Assembly: GCF_024868665.1 (NCBI RefSeq)
Contig: NC_079891.1
Coordinates: forward strand, 29,094,665 to 29,158,664
DNA: 64,000 nucleotides
Source of the DNA: Triplophysa rosa
Lineage: Eukaryota; Chordata; Actinopteri; Cypriniformes; Nemacheilidae
Reading direction: 5' to 3'
This document shows positions 38,516 to 49,045 of the stretch, one piece after another. The notes beneath the pieces are model-generated. The model was given only the letters and a program-made list of their open reading frames with translations. It did no database searches and had not been told where the DNA came from. How positions within the stretch are numbered: the stretch's first letter is position 1; every line of letters begins with the position of its first letter. A program made the position numbers and the translations under genes.

Positions 38516-39000
38516 ATGGAGAAAAATGTCACATTTATTGCTGTCCATTAATAAAATAACGATTGTTTCTAGTCATATATAAAATGCTGTAGTGTGTGTT
38601 CAGGTTAAGTTACAAGTTAATTCAATCCATCTCCTTAGCACAAATGGTTGGAAAACTACTGTAGGAGACCCAAATAACCATGTAGCCTAGTGCATTAACT
38701 AATGGTTAAACACTTGTAGTAATCATGCAGGAACTCATAAAGTGCTGTGTATTGTATCAATATACAAAATATTAATACTTTAACAGTTATTGTAAAAACA
38801 TGCTATATAATGGTTCTTTATATAGTCCAGGTAGTCTCTAGACTGCAGTCGTGTTTTATCATTTCATTAATTCTTTATTAGTTTTTGCCTCTATTCAACA
38901 TTAGTATTGAAGCATGTAGGCCCGACCTATTTGAGGAAGTTGTCTAAACTAAACAACAGTCCATCAACCGCTCAGATTTCAGCAACACACTAATATATAC

Positions 39001-40260
39001 ACACAGGGCCGTGCACAGGGGGGTGGCCTGGTGGCTTGAGCCACTGGCCCTCCGCCCTCATTGTCTGAGGTGCCCCTATCAACCCCACCCCTGGGCAGGC
39101 ATACATTCAAGATCCCTGCTAAAAGATGTTAACACTCCCATTTTTTGTATTTTTTGTTGGTAATGTTTTGCACCTGGTATTTTATGGGTGATAACTGCTA
39201 ACAACGTGTACAAAATATCCACTCAAAGAGAATTAGAATTCTTGTAGAATCAAAAGGATTGTACCCGATGCATCCTTCATGCTCTGCCTCGAAACAAAGT
39301 TTAATTTTCCATTCTGCATAATAATCGCTAATGCCCAGGGTTCGAATTGAGGGGGGGCTGGGGCGGTCCCGGAACCCTTGTAAGCCTTAAGGGACCTCTC
39401 ATAAGGTCTAAAATTGTGAACTTGGGGGGTCCCTGGCTTTTCATTAAAACTAGACAACTAAGAACACAAAATTATTTTTTTGTCAAATTATCATGCTAAA
39501 ACAAAACACTTTTGTCCATTATTTGTACAAATTTCATAAAACTAAATGTCATTTTTATCTGAAAAATCCATTCATGCTCAAGTGCGCCACACAGTGTTCA
39601 ATGAAGACATGTACAGAGATGTCGCAGCAAGACACTGGCTGCGTGCGGATCCTCTCACACTGAAAGCGCTTATCTTAAAACTTTACAGTTAGCCTAGTAT
39701 ACTTTTGATATGCAAGTCTTTCTTTATGTCCGATGTTATCTCACATTGTCAAAACAGATGTGACACTGAGCCACTACAGGGACATACAGGTAGTGGAAAA
39801 ATAGGAAAGGGAGTGAAAATATTTTGCTCTCCCCAAAAGTGCGTTCCTTTGCAAAACTTTTGCGTTTCCCCAAGAATATTTTTCTTTCCCTCAGAAAATT
39901 TTCCCAGAGATTATTTTGCTCTCCCTTCTGAAAACATGAGCTCCGATTTTGACCAGAAGCCTTCTGCTTTTGCCCAATGGAATGACATTCGTTTTTCTTA
40001 TCCTGCATTGGTTCATATGGATTCTTTTCATATACTTGATCTACATTATCAGGAGATGAATCACGTTTAAAACGCTCATACGCTTCTGCATGAGGTGACA
40101 CGTCCTCTCCCTCACTGGCTCCAATGATTTTTATTAATATTCCAAAAAAATGGAACAGCACCGCATTACAATAATATAAAGAACAAGTATGAAAGGACAA
40201 GAAGAAAATATGGAAAATAAGCGGACAGGAAAATCTCAATTAGTAAGAAAATGTTATCAT
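39001..40260. other. Repeat-like insertion between copies 2 and 3
   Basis: Holds several low-complexity or dispersed-repeat stretches. A 167-codon minus-strand ORF (39736-40239) has no family I can name. This part has no counterpart in the other inter-copy intervals. Confidence 0.35.
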
Positions 40261-40329
40261 ACATTTTGAAAAACTTGTTATTCTTATTGCTATAAACAAG
40301 AGTGAAAGGAGTGAAATCTCAGCAATATC

Positions 40330-40495
40330 CTAGTGGGCAGTGCGCCTACATGTGGTGCAGTTGCGCATTGGGCGACCCGGGTTCGATTCCCGTCTCGTTG
40401 TCTTTTCCCGAACCCACCCACTTCGCTTCCTGTCCTCTCTAACAATAGCTGTACAATTAAAGTCAACAACTAATCTTAAAAAAAAAATCTAGGCT
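40330..40495 (+). repeat. tRNA-derived SINE with A-rich tail
   Basis: AGTGGGCAGTGCGCC is an A-box-like start and GGGTTCGATTCCC a B-box (near 40379-40391), followed by a tRNA-unrelated part ending in a run of about ten A residues. The predicted cloverleaf is broken, so it is not a tRNA gene. Confidence 0.7.
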
Positions 40496-41037
40496 ACAAT
40501 GCAAAATAAAATAATTACAGCAAGATCGATAGCATGGTCACTGCAAAACAATATGTCTTTTAATCTCTCCCTCATGTGGATCTCTTTTAATGGATTATCA
40601 ACATGTTAAAGACATTTATGCGTGTAATGTGGTCAAATTACTAAAATGGTCCAAACTATCATGTGATTGATGCTTGTACTGGCAGCTCCGTCTGTTTTTT
40701 TTTTTTTGAAGACTGGTTAGGGGACCCTCCAAGAGCCTTGACACAATTCGAACACTGCTATGCCTGAGGATGCACAATACATTTCAAACAAACTCAACCT
40801 AGACCTATTTGGCTTTAAAATATTATTTAGAAAGCCTACATCCAGTTTTGTAGTTGTTTAAACACTAACTACGCTAAGAACCACAGCATTTTTATGAATA
40901 TGTGAACAGTTTTTTTCTTTCTGGGTTGAGGTAGGCCTAACTTCTTTTTCCAGTCAGGTAGGCTATATGAATTTGGTCTTTGCAGGGCTGGGCAAGACAC
41001 TTCTCCGCCTTCGAAACAAAATTAAAATGAGTTACTT

Positions 41038-41079
41038 AAGATGAACTGGAAGGTTTGAACCCCATTTCAGTTAATAAAC
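41038..41079 (+). pseudogene. Relic of pxmp2 exon 4 (second)
   Basis: AAGATGAACTGGAAGGTTTG followed by AACCCCATTTCAGTT matches pxmp2 exon 4. It shares GGTTTGAACCCC with the relic at 36185, whereas intact pxmp2 has GGTCTGGACCCC. It breaks off earlier than the first relic. Confidence 0.75.
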
Positions 41080-41084
41080 GTATA

Positions 41085-41365
41085 GCCCATTGCACATTGA
41101 CTCCGAAATTTGCGTCCGAAATTTCCGCACGTTAAAAAATGAATACGACCTCGCGTTGTGTCAATCACATTTACACACTGCCTCCGATATTTTCGTCCGT
41201 CATAAAAAAATTCGGACTGGGTTCGTTTTCTGCGTTTTTCGCATGCGTGGCAAGCATTTTGAGAGGCCTTTTTTAACAATTCAGAGACACCGTACAAACG
41301 AGCGCCAAATACGAAAACACGCATACGAAAATTTCGGACTGTATGTGCAAAGGCATTTGACTGTG
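41085..41365. repeat. Repeat with inverted CCGAAATTT ends
   Basis: TGCACATTGACTCCGAAATTT near 41091 faces AAATTTCGGACTGTATGTGCA near 41330, giving an inverted-repeat element of about 260 bp without coding capacity. Confidence 0.55.
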
Positions 41366-41893
41366 AAGTTGACCAGTAAAGTTTAGCTTGCTTAATAAAC
41401 TCTATCCTATTTTTGCTTGATGCCAAGATTATACGATAGGCCTATATATTATTTACATAATATACAAAATTATTTACATAATATATAGAAATTAATTTAA
41501 AACATATATGACAATATTTGTTTGACATAAACTGCAAAACGTATACATTTGGTTTTGTATAACCAGAACCTCGATCACAGACGATTAAAAAACGATAAAA
41601 TGGCGCAGTTGTTGTTAGAGTATCTTTTTATTTACAACCATTTTATTTACAATGAAAGAAACCATTTTAAATATTACAATACAAGATTCAATAAATGTAA
41701 TAGGCCTACATTGCACAATTGATTACAGGCAGTTACGTTAAGACAATTATGTGCATATACTTTTCAAAGTGACTTACAACACTGCTTTATTGCATTTCTG
41801 GTCTTTTTCCCTCAGAATATACAGATTAGATTCAGTAGGAATGTTGGGGATTTCGCCATTGCAATTCTCGTAGCTCCAGGTCAAACTTTTCGA

Positions 41894-42364
41894 TTAACCT
41901 CCTCGGAGACGGAGAGTCATGTTAATGGTGCTATGATTTGTAATGTCGTAGTCTTGCAACATCCTGCCGGACTCCAGGTGTCTGCCGTTAAAAATGAGCC
42001 TCTGCTGGTCCACCGGGACTCTTTCTTTATTGTAGATCTTACGCTGAAGCTGATCCACTGTCTCGTTGGGATTAACATCGTAGGTGCTCGTTATGCCCTT
42101 CTCATTCCTGACAAACACCTGCATGGGTCCAGGGGTCGTGATGAGGAGCGCAATCGTGGACCCTGCGTGCAATCCGTAACTGCTGAGGCTTCTGGAATCA
42201 TCGTCGAGGTTGATTCGTTGACCATTATTTGCAGACAGCTTCTGCTGAATAGGGTTCACATTGAAGTGATGCGAAATGAGCAGCTTCAGATGACCAACTG
42301 TAGCATTGCAGTCCACAGGCAGACGTTTTGTGTTTCCATTTATTTCTTTAATTATTAGATCCAT
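41894..42364 (-). CDS. isg15: ISG15-like ubiquitin-like modifier, copy 3
   Basis: 156 aa, two ubiquitin-like domains, ending LRLRGG. It differs from copy 2 at a modest number of positions (for example [15 protein letters not shown] and [17 protein letters not shown]). The ATG is at 42364, directly downstream of an acceptor; the 5'-UTR intron is 42372-42488. The reading frame upstream of this ATG is intronic and should not be included. The flanks, including the distal module and the pxmp2 relic, match those of copy 2, which implies a recent block duplication. Confidence 0.88.
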   Translation of the reverse strand: MDLIIKEINGNTKRLPVDCNATVGHLKLLISHHFNVNPIQQKLSANNGQRINLDDDSRSLSSYGLHAGSTIALLITTPGPMQVFVRNEKGITSTYDVNPNETVDQLQRKIYNKERVPVDQQRLIFNGRHLESGRMLQDYDITNHSTINMTLRLRGG

Positions 42365-42589
42365 CGCGGTCCTGTCAAAATAAGTAAGAAAAAGCAAGTT
42401 AGAACTACTGAATCACCCGCTAAATTAAAAGTCTAATTTTTTTGCGAACTTCTAATGTGTTTATCGTGTGATATGATAAAGAGCTTACCGAGATGTTAAA
42501 AGTCCGTCGCTGTTTACTGGTTTTCTTTCTTGAGTCTGGTGCTATGAGAAGTTTCACCAAAGTCACATAGTTCGGCTCAGGGTACAGGC

Positions 42590-42665
42590 ATTATAAAGCA
42601 TCCTTTATGCCCCGCCTCAAAAACAGTTTCGTTTCCGAACATTTTGCTCGGTCACTTTCGTTTTC
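42590..42665 (-). promoter_or_regulatory. Promoter of ISG15-like copy 3
   Basis: Minus strand: ISRE GGAAACGAAACT (42625-42636), second ISRE-type GAAAACGAAAGT (42654-42665), GC box (42609-42618), and TATA-like TTTATAAT (42590-42597). It has the best-preserved site set in the array. Confidence 0.7.
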
Positions 42666-43527
42666 CGTTCTGCATAATCGCTGATGTAATGCTTGAGAAA
42701 TCACCAGGATGCACAACACCAATACGTGCTAAACAAACCACACATATTTTGCTTGACAATAACATTAATAGACTTGCATAAAAAATACATTTTTAAAACA
42801 AAATTGCTTCAGGTAACAGCCCACATGAACATGCTGGCTATCCTGATTTTGCCAAGTGGTTGATGTCCATAGGACAACATCATGTTGACCCTGGGACATC
42901 ATTTAAATCAACCAATCAGATTTCAGAAATAAGTTTACAGTTTATTTTAAATTTAATCTTACAACCAGGATTATGTGCTTCTAGACCATTGTTTTTCACT
43001 TATAATTTCCCTCTGATTTTAGGGGTTAGTTATGGTTGGGGTTTGGTGTGGGTTTAGGTTATTTATTTATAAAAATGTTGTCCTTAGGTCAACAAAATAT
43101 GTTGCCCTGAGGACATCAACCACTTGGCAAAATCAGGTCTAGCTAAAAATGCTACAGATCTACAATAGGAGACTGTGGTAAAATTCCTAGATAGCCGATT
43201 TGAGTGGTTTTAAACCTACTACAGTATTTTATAGGGTAAAGTAGCACTATTGGCACTTATTGTATTATTGCCCCTGTATGATCGCTGTATTGCTCCCTGA
43301 ACTCTCTGTAAATCAAAGTGTCTGCTAAATGACTAAATGTAAGTGTAGTAGGCTACAGTAAAAGTGGGATGTTTTTCCGTGCATTCAAACATGGATGGTT
43401 AATCCATAGGGTTATTTTCTACAATTTATGACGTTTTTCTATTTATTAGATGTTGTGTAAACAATTATTTTTGAGTTTCATGCTTTCACCAGAAATAACT
43501 GTTGAAGAAAAAAACACTGTCAGGAGA

Positions 43528-43640
43528 GAGAATTCCCCGTGATCAGATGATGGGGAATGCCAAGGTAAAACGTCACAGATCAGCAGCCACACCTAATGTC
43601 TCCTCCATTCTAACAACACACCTGTAATGGTTTCATTTTC
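43528..43640 (-). promoter_or_regulatory. Distal module of copy 3
   Basis: GAGAATTCCCC (43528-43538) is the counterpart of the kB site of copy 2 with one key G changed. The ISRE GAAAATGAAACC (minus, 43629-43640) is intact. Confidence 0.5.
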
Positions 43641-43864
43641 CTTTGAGGTGATTTGTTTCCTCTCTTTTTCCCATCTGCTGTCTATTACATAACATGCACA
43701 CAAACATGCCTGAACTTGTTAAAAGAAGTTGCAACACTATGCTGTGTTTAAAGTTTGTTTAAATATTAATAAGCTGTGTTTGATTTATTTTCTCTTGTCA
43801 TTGCAATCCTGAGTCACTGGCTGTTAGTCAGGTGTGTGGCGTTCCAGCACATTAGATCATGAGG

Positions 43865-44030
43865 AAATGTTATTTTCAACCTAGGGTCAAAAAGGATGTT
43901 GTAGATGAACCTGAAAATGCTCAATTGCTTTAACCTAAACAGTAAACCATGTTCTGGGTTATTATAACCCAATAGCTGGTTTTGTCCCTTTTTGAGCTAA
44001 CTCTATGTTGAAAATAGCCCAGCATTTTTT
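43865..44030. repeat. Diverged counterpart of the hairpin repeat at 38245
   Basis: It shares GGTCAAAAAGGA, CAGTAAACCATGTTCTGGGTT and TTTGTCCCTTTTTGA with 38245-38515 but has lost parts of the inner palindrome. Confidence 0.5.
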
Positions 44031-44859
44031 TAAATGGAGAAGAATTTCACATTTATTGTCATACTTAGTCATATAGGTTAAATACTTTCTGATTATAAAT
44101 TTAAGTATAGATAGATTTATAATCCAGGTATTGGACTGCAGTCAGGTTAAGAATTTTATTAATTTCTTATTTGCCTTTAGGCAACATAAATTCATATTAA
44201 AGCATGTATGGGCCCGGCCTATGAAACATCTATAGGTTTCACCTCACACATGATATTATTATTCTAGACGAGTAATGCAGGTGGGTGAAAGAAAGCTAAG
44301 CTTAATAGTCATAAAATATGAATTAATCTGAATGACATTATTATATAAATATTATTATGTAAAAATAAACTTAAAACGTGACGCTCCGAAAGCTGTTTTT
44401 CTTCTTTCCCAAATGTTCAAGACTGTGGTTTTCAGAACACTTTTTAATTCAATGAAATGGATTTGAGTGTAATCTTATTTGTACACCGGCAAATAGAGCT
44501 TAATTTGTGTAAAAGGTGTTATGAAAAAAACACATAACCAGGAATTGGTGCAACAAATGTAGTTTTGGTTTATTGGTTTAAGAATTTTACATATTGCTTT
44601 ATGTACAGTATCTCATCAAGACATTACATACAACAGTTTAAATACAATAAAAAAAATGGAAGTTTACTCCATAAATGTATACATACACTTATATTAGATA
44701 AATAATTTACAATTTTGTTTAAATAAACATAAACTTTTGTTAAATTACTCCAAGATATCCTCCAAGATTTAAATAGATCCAAAGTACTACAATACCAGTG
44801 TTAGGCTTGACAACGTTAATCCTTATACAACAATAAATTCTGGTCATGACTTTTCTTCA

Positions 44860-45330
44860 TTAACCAGATCGGAGACGGAGTGTCATGAAAATTGTGCTTT
44901 TAGGTTTGATGTCGTACTCCTGCAACTTCTTGCCAGACATCAGTTGTTTACCATTGTAAATGAGCTTCTGCTGATCCACAGGTACTCTTTCCTTGTTGTA
45001 GATCTTGGCTTGGAGCTGGTCTACTGTCTCATCGGGGTCAACTTCGTAAGTACCTGGCCGGCCATCCTCATTCTTAACAAACACCTGTATAGGTACAGGG
45101 TTCGTGATGAGGAGCACTATGGTGGACCCCGAGTGCAGACCGTAGCTACTGAGGCTTCTGGAATCATCATCAAGGTTGGTTTTTTGACCATTATTTGCAG
45201 ACAGCTTCTGTTGAAAAGGTCGCACACTGAAGAGCGGCGAGATGAGCTGGTTCAGTTTACCAACTGTGGCATCACAGTCCACGGTCAGACGTTCTGTGTT
45301 TCCATTGAATCCCTTTACGATTATCTCCAT
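44860..45330 (-). CDS. ISG15-like ubiquitin-like modifier, copy 4 (LRLRSG terminus)
   Basis: 156 aa with two ubiquitin-like domains ([15 protein letters not shown] start; second domain with VPVDQQKLIYNGKQLMSGKK). The C-terminus reads LRLRSG: the first glycine of the usual GG pair is serine. Activation by an E1 enzyme normally needs GG, so conjugation is doubtful while the fold appears intact. The ATG at 45330 follows a 5'-UTR intron (45338-45435). It is more diverged from copies 2 and 3 than they are from each other (for example NEDGRPGTYEVDPDETV). Confidence 0.85.
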   Translation of the reverse strand: MEIIVKGFNGNTERLTVDCDATVGKLNQLISPLFSVRPFQQKLSANNGQKTNLDDDSRSLSSYGLHSGSTIVLLITNPVPIQVFVKNEDGRPGTYEVDPDETVDQLQAKIYNKERVPVDQQKLIYNGKQLMSGKKLQEYDIKPKSTIFMTLRLRSG

Positions 45331-45550
45331 CACGAGTCTGTCCAAATGAGTTACAAAAAACAAGTTACTTTACAATTATGAACTATTAGATATTTATTCT
45401 AATGTGTTTATGTTGTGTTATGACATGGGTCTTACCGAGAATGTCAAATCTTTTTCGCTCTTATCTTTCTTTCGTTTCTTTTCTGAAACTGGTTTTCTTG
45501 AGTCTGAAAGTCACACCAAAATTGAAGTGTTCTCAGGGTAGATGCCTTAG

Positions 45551-45626
45551 CCTATAGGGCATCGATAATGCCCCACCTCAAAACACTGTTTTGTTTCTAA
45601 AGGCTTGCTCAGCAACTTTCATTTTC
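45551..45626 (-). promoter_or_regulatory. Promoter of ISG15-like copy 4
   Basis: Minus strand: ISRE GAAAATGAAAGT (45615-45626) and a degenerate first site AGAAACAAAACA (near 45588-45598). The GC box is altered, and only a weak TATA-like CCTATAGG (near 45552-45559) remains. Confidence 0.5.
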
Positions 45627-45820
45627 CATTCTGCATAAACGCTGATATAATGCTTGAGGAACTATAAACCAAAAGGTTACAGCATGATTACCTGATAAAC
45701 AAATTAAAGTTTATAACATAAGTTTGTATGCAATAGCCATGCTTTATGTTTATATTTTAAACGTTTTAGTTTTATCAATCGACTTCATTTTTATAAATTA
45801 TGCTTGAGTTTCTCAAGAGA

Positions 45821-45922
45821 GGGAATTTCCCATGGTCAGGTGATGGCGATGCCCAGGTTAATCGAAGCACATCGGAGAACCATACGTCATTTGACTACAC
45901 ACCTGTTTAAGGTTTCGTTTTC
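45821..45922 (-). promoter_or_regulatory. Distal kB + ISRE module of copy 4
   Basis: NF-kB-type GGGAATTTCCC (45821-45831) and ISRE GAAAACGAAACC (minus, 45911-45922). They are embedded in flanks resembling those near 37890 and 43520. Confidence 0.6.
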
Positions 45923-46104
45923 CGTTCAGGTGATTTGTTTCCTGTCAATTGTGTTTATCATGTGAAATATGTCTGCCTGATCTTGTTAAAATGATATTGA
46001 TAAATTATTTTTATTTCTATCTCATGAGCAGATGGTGGGAATTATTTTCACATTTATTGTTAAATCCGAATAAAATAAAACTCAGGGTAAAGTATATGAG
46101 ACCT

Positions 46105-46315
46105 AAGTAATTTTTTAAAAGGCGAAAAAAAAAAAGAATAATCTATGCCATAAATTAAAGAACCTTTTTTGTCGAAATAGTTCCGTAAAGAACCTTTAAC
46201 ACCTTTATCAGCCGTCAAAAGACTCAAATTATAAAAAGGTAAGACAAAGTCGGTTCTTTAAAGAACCTTTGACTGAATCGTTCTTTAGAACCTTTTAAGC
46301 ACCTTTATTTATAAG
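46105..46315. repeat. Repeat with inverted AAAGAACC phrases
   Basis: Multiple AAAGAACCTTT phrases in both orientations suggest a degenerate hairpin MITE. From here to 46830 there is no gene, only AT-rich sequence. Confidence 0.5.
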
Positions 46316-47083
46316 AGTTAAATGCAGGAAACAATACATTTCATAGTTTATTTATCACATTCAGTTGAAAAACTATAGGGGACAAAAATAATATTGTAAT
46401 TAAAGAACCAATGGTTAAGGCATGGACTCATTTTTGGACTAAACTTTATGCAATATATATATATTTATCCCTGTAGTGCTTCTGTAACAGCCAAAAAGGC
46501 TGTGGGGTTGTGTAGTGCAGGTTAAACAGTTATTGTAAAATGAAATAAATGTATTTAAAGAATAATCTTGAGTTAACTGTCTTATGCACTTAGTGCATTC
46601 GAGTTTATCAACTTAAAGGTTTTAAGATAAAAAGTTCCCTTACATTTTTATCAGGATTTATGAATGTAATAAATTTACATAAAACATAATTTAAAATGTG
46701 TAATGTGTAAACTCACAATTCAAATCTGTACTGTGTATACTACGAAAATATGTCTAAAATACTTAATATGGTGTGGTAACTAACCATTTGATGTGGATAA
46801 AAAGTGAAGCACAACAAAGTTCACCCAAACATTTTATTGATGAAGCATAAAAACATACAAATAGACAGAAAACACACAGGAATTGCATAAATAAATTCAC
46901 TCCATATATTTAAAGATTAAATAAATAACTTACATGAACAGAAAACGCAATATTTAGCTGCCACCAGGTATGAAATATATACTTAAAGACACAGAAGTGA
47001 CATAAAGTGCTTTAGTTTTAATTCTTCAATTCACCATCTAAATTTGAAAAAGATCCATTACACAAGGATTATTATTGTCTCCA

Positions 47084-47551
47084 TTATCCTCCTCTGAGAC
47101 GGAGAGTCATGTGAATGGTGCTTAGATCTTCGATGTTGTAGTCCTGCAACATCCTGCCGGACTCCAGTTGCCTGCCGTTGTAAATGAGTATCTGCTGGTC
47201 CAGCGGGACTCTTTCTTTATTGAAGATCTTACGCTGGAGCTGATCCACTGTCTCGTTGGGATTAACTTCGTAGGTGCTCGTTATGCCCCTCTCATTCCTG
47301 ACAAACACCTGCATAGGTCGAGGGGTCCTTAAGAGCGCTATTGTGGACCCTGGGGTCACACCATCTTCACTTAGTCGTCTGGAATCATTGTCAAGGATGA
47401 TTCGTTGACCATTATTTGTAGACAGCTGCTGTTGAGAAGGATTCACATTGAAATGCTGCAAAATGAGCTGCTTCAGTTCACCAACTGTGGCATTGTGGTC
47501 CACAGTCAGACGTTGTGAGTTTCCATTTAATTCTGTAACTGTTAGCTCCAT
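47084..47551 (-). CDS. isg15: ISG15-like ubiquitin-like modifier, copy 5
   Basis: 155 aa with two ubiquitin-like domains ([15 protein letters not shown] start, then [10 protein letters not shown]; core [19 protein letters not shown]), ending LRLRGG. The ATG at 47551 follows the acceptor of a 5'-UTR intron (47559-47652). The linker is shorter than in copies 2 to 4 ([11 protein letters not shown]). Its N-terminal MELTV resembles the usual fish ISG15 start as I remember it, so this copy may be closest to the ancestral gene; a phylogeny would be needed to decide. Confidence 0.87.
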   Translation of the reverse strand: MELTVTELNGNSQRLTVDHNATVGELKQLILQHFNVNPSQQQLSTNNGQRIILDNDSRRLSEDGVTPGSTIALLRTPRPMQVFVRNERGITSTYEVNPNETVDQLQRKIFNKERVPLDQQILIYNGRQLESGRMLQDYNIEDLSTIHMTLRLRGG

Positions 47552-47745
47552 CACAAGTCTGTCAAAATGAGTCACAAAAAGCAAGTTAGTTTACAATTCT
47601 GAATTTATCATACTTATTTGAATGCGTTTATCATGAGATATAAGAAGCTTACCGAGTTGTTCAGATCTTTCCTCGTTTACAGGTTTTCTTTCTCTAGTCT
47701 GGTAAGTGCACCAAATTCAAATAGCAGTTGTGGCTCAGTGAAGAG

Positions 47746-47823
47746 GCATTTTAAAGCTTCCTTTATGTCCCGCCTCAAAACAATGTTTTGTTTCCTAAGA
47801 CTTGCTTGGCAACTTTCATTTTC
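47746..47823 (-). promoter_or_regulatory. Promoter of ISG15-like copy 5
   Basis: Minus strand: ISRE GAAAATGAAAGT (47812-47823), weaker GGAAACAAAACA (47784-47795), and a TATA-like GCTTTAAAATGC (near 47746-47757). Confidence 0.55.
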
Positions 47824-48122
47824 CATTTTGTATTGTAGACTTACGTAAATCCTGAGAAATTATCAATCAACATGGTACATAGGCTACATGCTTGCCAAAA
47901 AGGCCAATAAATAAAACTAAAGTTATGTAATAATAATTCCTGTTTCCTATGATCAACATTAAATCATTACAAGTTTTTTTACATTGATGGTTTATACGCG
48001 TTGATGGTTTATAGTTGTTTTCCATAATTTGATATTTTGTTTAATTGAATTGTTTTAATAATTGTTTTAAACAATTATTTCATGTACAATAAAGAACTGG
48101 GGAAAAAAGTAATGTCAAGAGA

Positions 48123-48319
48123 GGGTATTTCCCACTATCAGTTGATGATGCCTATAACGCTAACATGTTTTTGCCTCCCTTAAGATGAATGACTATTGTT
48201 TTCCTCACTTTTGTAAGTTTCTTTTATCCCGAGCATCTGCCAAATGTAAATGTGAACATGTAGTTTACATTTACACGTCATTTGTCTATACCTAAACACC
48301 TGTTAAAGGTTTCATTTTC
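48123..48319 (-). promoter_or_regulatory. Distal kB + ISRE module of copy 5
   Basis: NF-kB-like GGGTATTTCCC (48123-48133) and ISRE GAAAATGAAACC (minus, 48308-48319), further apart than in the other copies because sequence is inserted between them. Confidence 0.5.
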
Positions 48320-48339
48320 CGTTCCTGACAAAATCACAC

Positions 48340-49045
48340 ATTCTACAACACGTGACTTTTGTCTTGATTCACTGATTCATTCAGGTGTGTGACATTCCAG
48401 CCCCAATCATTACATGAGCAGTAAAGAAGTTTAAATTCATTGTTAAGTCTACATGAAAAATCTTGATTGAAGTTTCTGGCTGTCATCACAACCAGAAATG
48501 GATCAGATTAGTCATCGCAACCCAAAATTGAGTGGAAATATTCTGTCATTGCATTGTAATTGCTGCTATTTTAATTGTTGCCAAGAATATCACAGCTCTT
48601 ATGCGTTGCTTTCGAATACAATGTGTGGCTGTTACAATGTACCCCACTACCGAAGTGGGTTGTTGCAACAATCAGACATAAGAAGCCAAAAACAGAGGCC
48701 ACACCATGTAAAATATGCTTCAAAGACAGTTTTATTTAAAGAAAATTCAAATCCACTTTTTTGTGTGCATGTTTGTGAAAATAACACTAAATATCCAAAT
48801 GGCAAGATACAAACAACACAAAAGTTTTTGTCGATCTGACAAACAAATCTTGTGTTAAAACCCAGCCCAACCCCTGTTTAGTTAGCCGTTTTAGCATCAT
48901 AGTTTTTATCATCTGCCAACCAACAATACTTTTGGTAAAACCGTTTTAATATTATTGAATTATTTTTGATACATTGGTACCACTCCAGGCACAGGTCAGT
49001 AGTTTAAATATTTATTATCAAATCAGAGCCATTACGATGTTTTAC
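48340..49045. other. Intergenic, ISG15-like copy 5 to gatc
   Basis: No gene recognised. TTTATT at 49011-49016 is AATAAA on the minus strand and may end the gatc transcript, 30 bp after its stop. Confidence 0.4.

Noticed and set aside
40330..40410. Candidate tRNA gene
   Set aside because: Has A- and B-box-like sequences but no cloverleaf, and continues into a SINE body with an A tail.
41894..42397. Longer N-termini for ISG15-like copies 3, 4 and 5 (extra 11 residues such as [11 protein letters not shown])
   Set aside because: Those codons read through a splice acceptor (TTTTGACAG or similar); the same acceptor precedes the ATG in all five copies.
34695..47551. Array as polyubiquitin genes
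   Set aside because: Each protein has only two domains, both well diverged from ubiquitin, and the promoters carry interferon elements; ISG15-like fits better.
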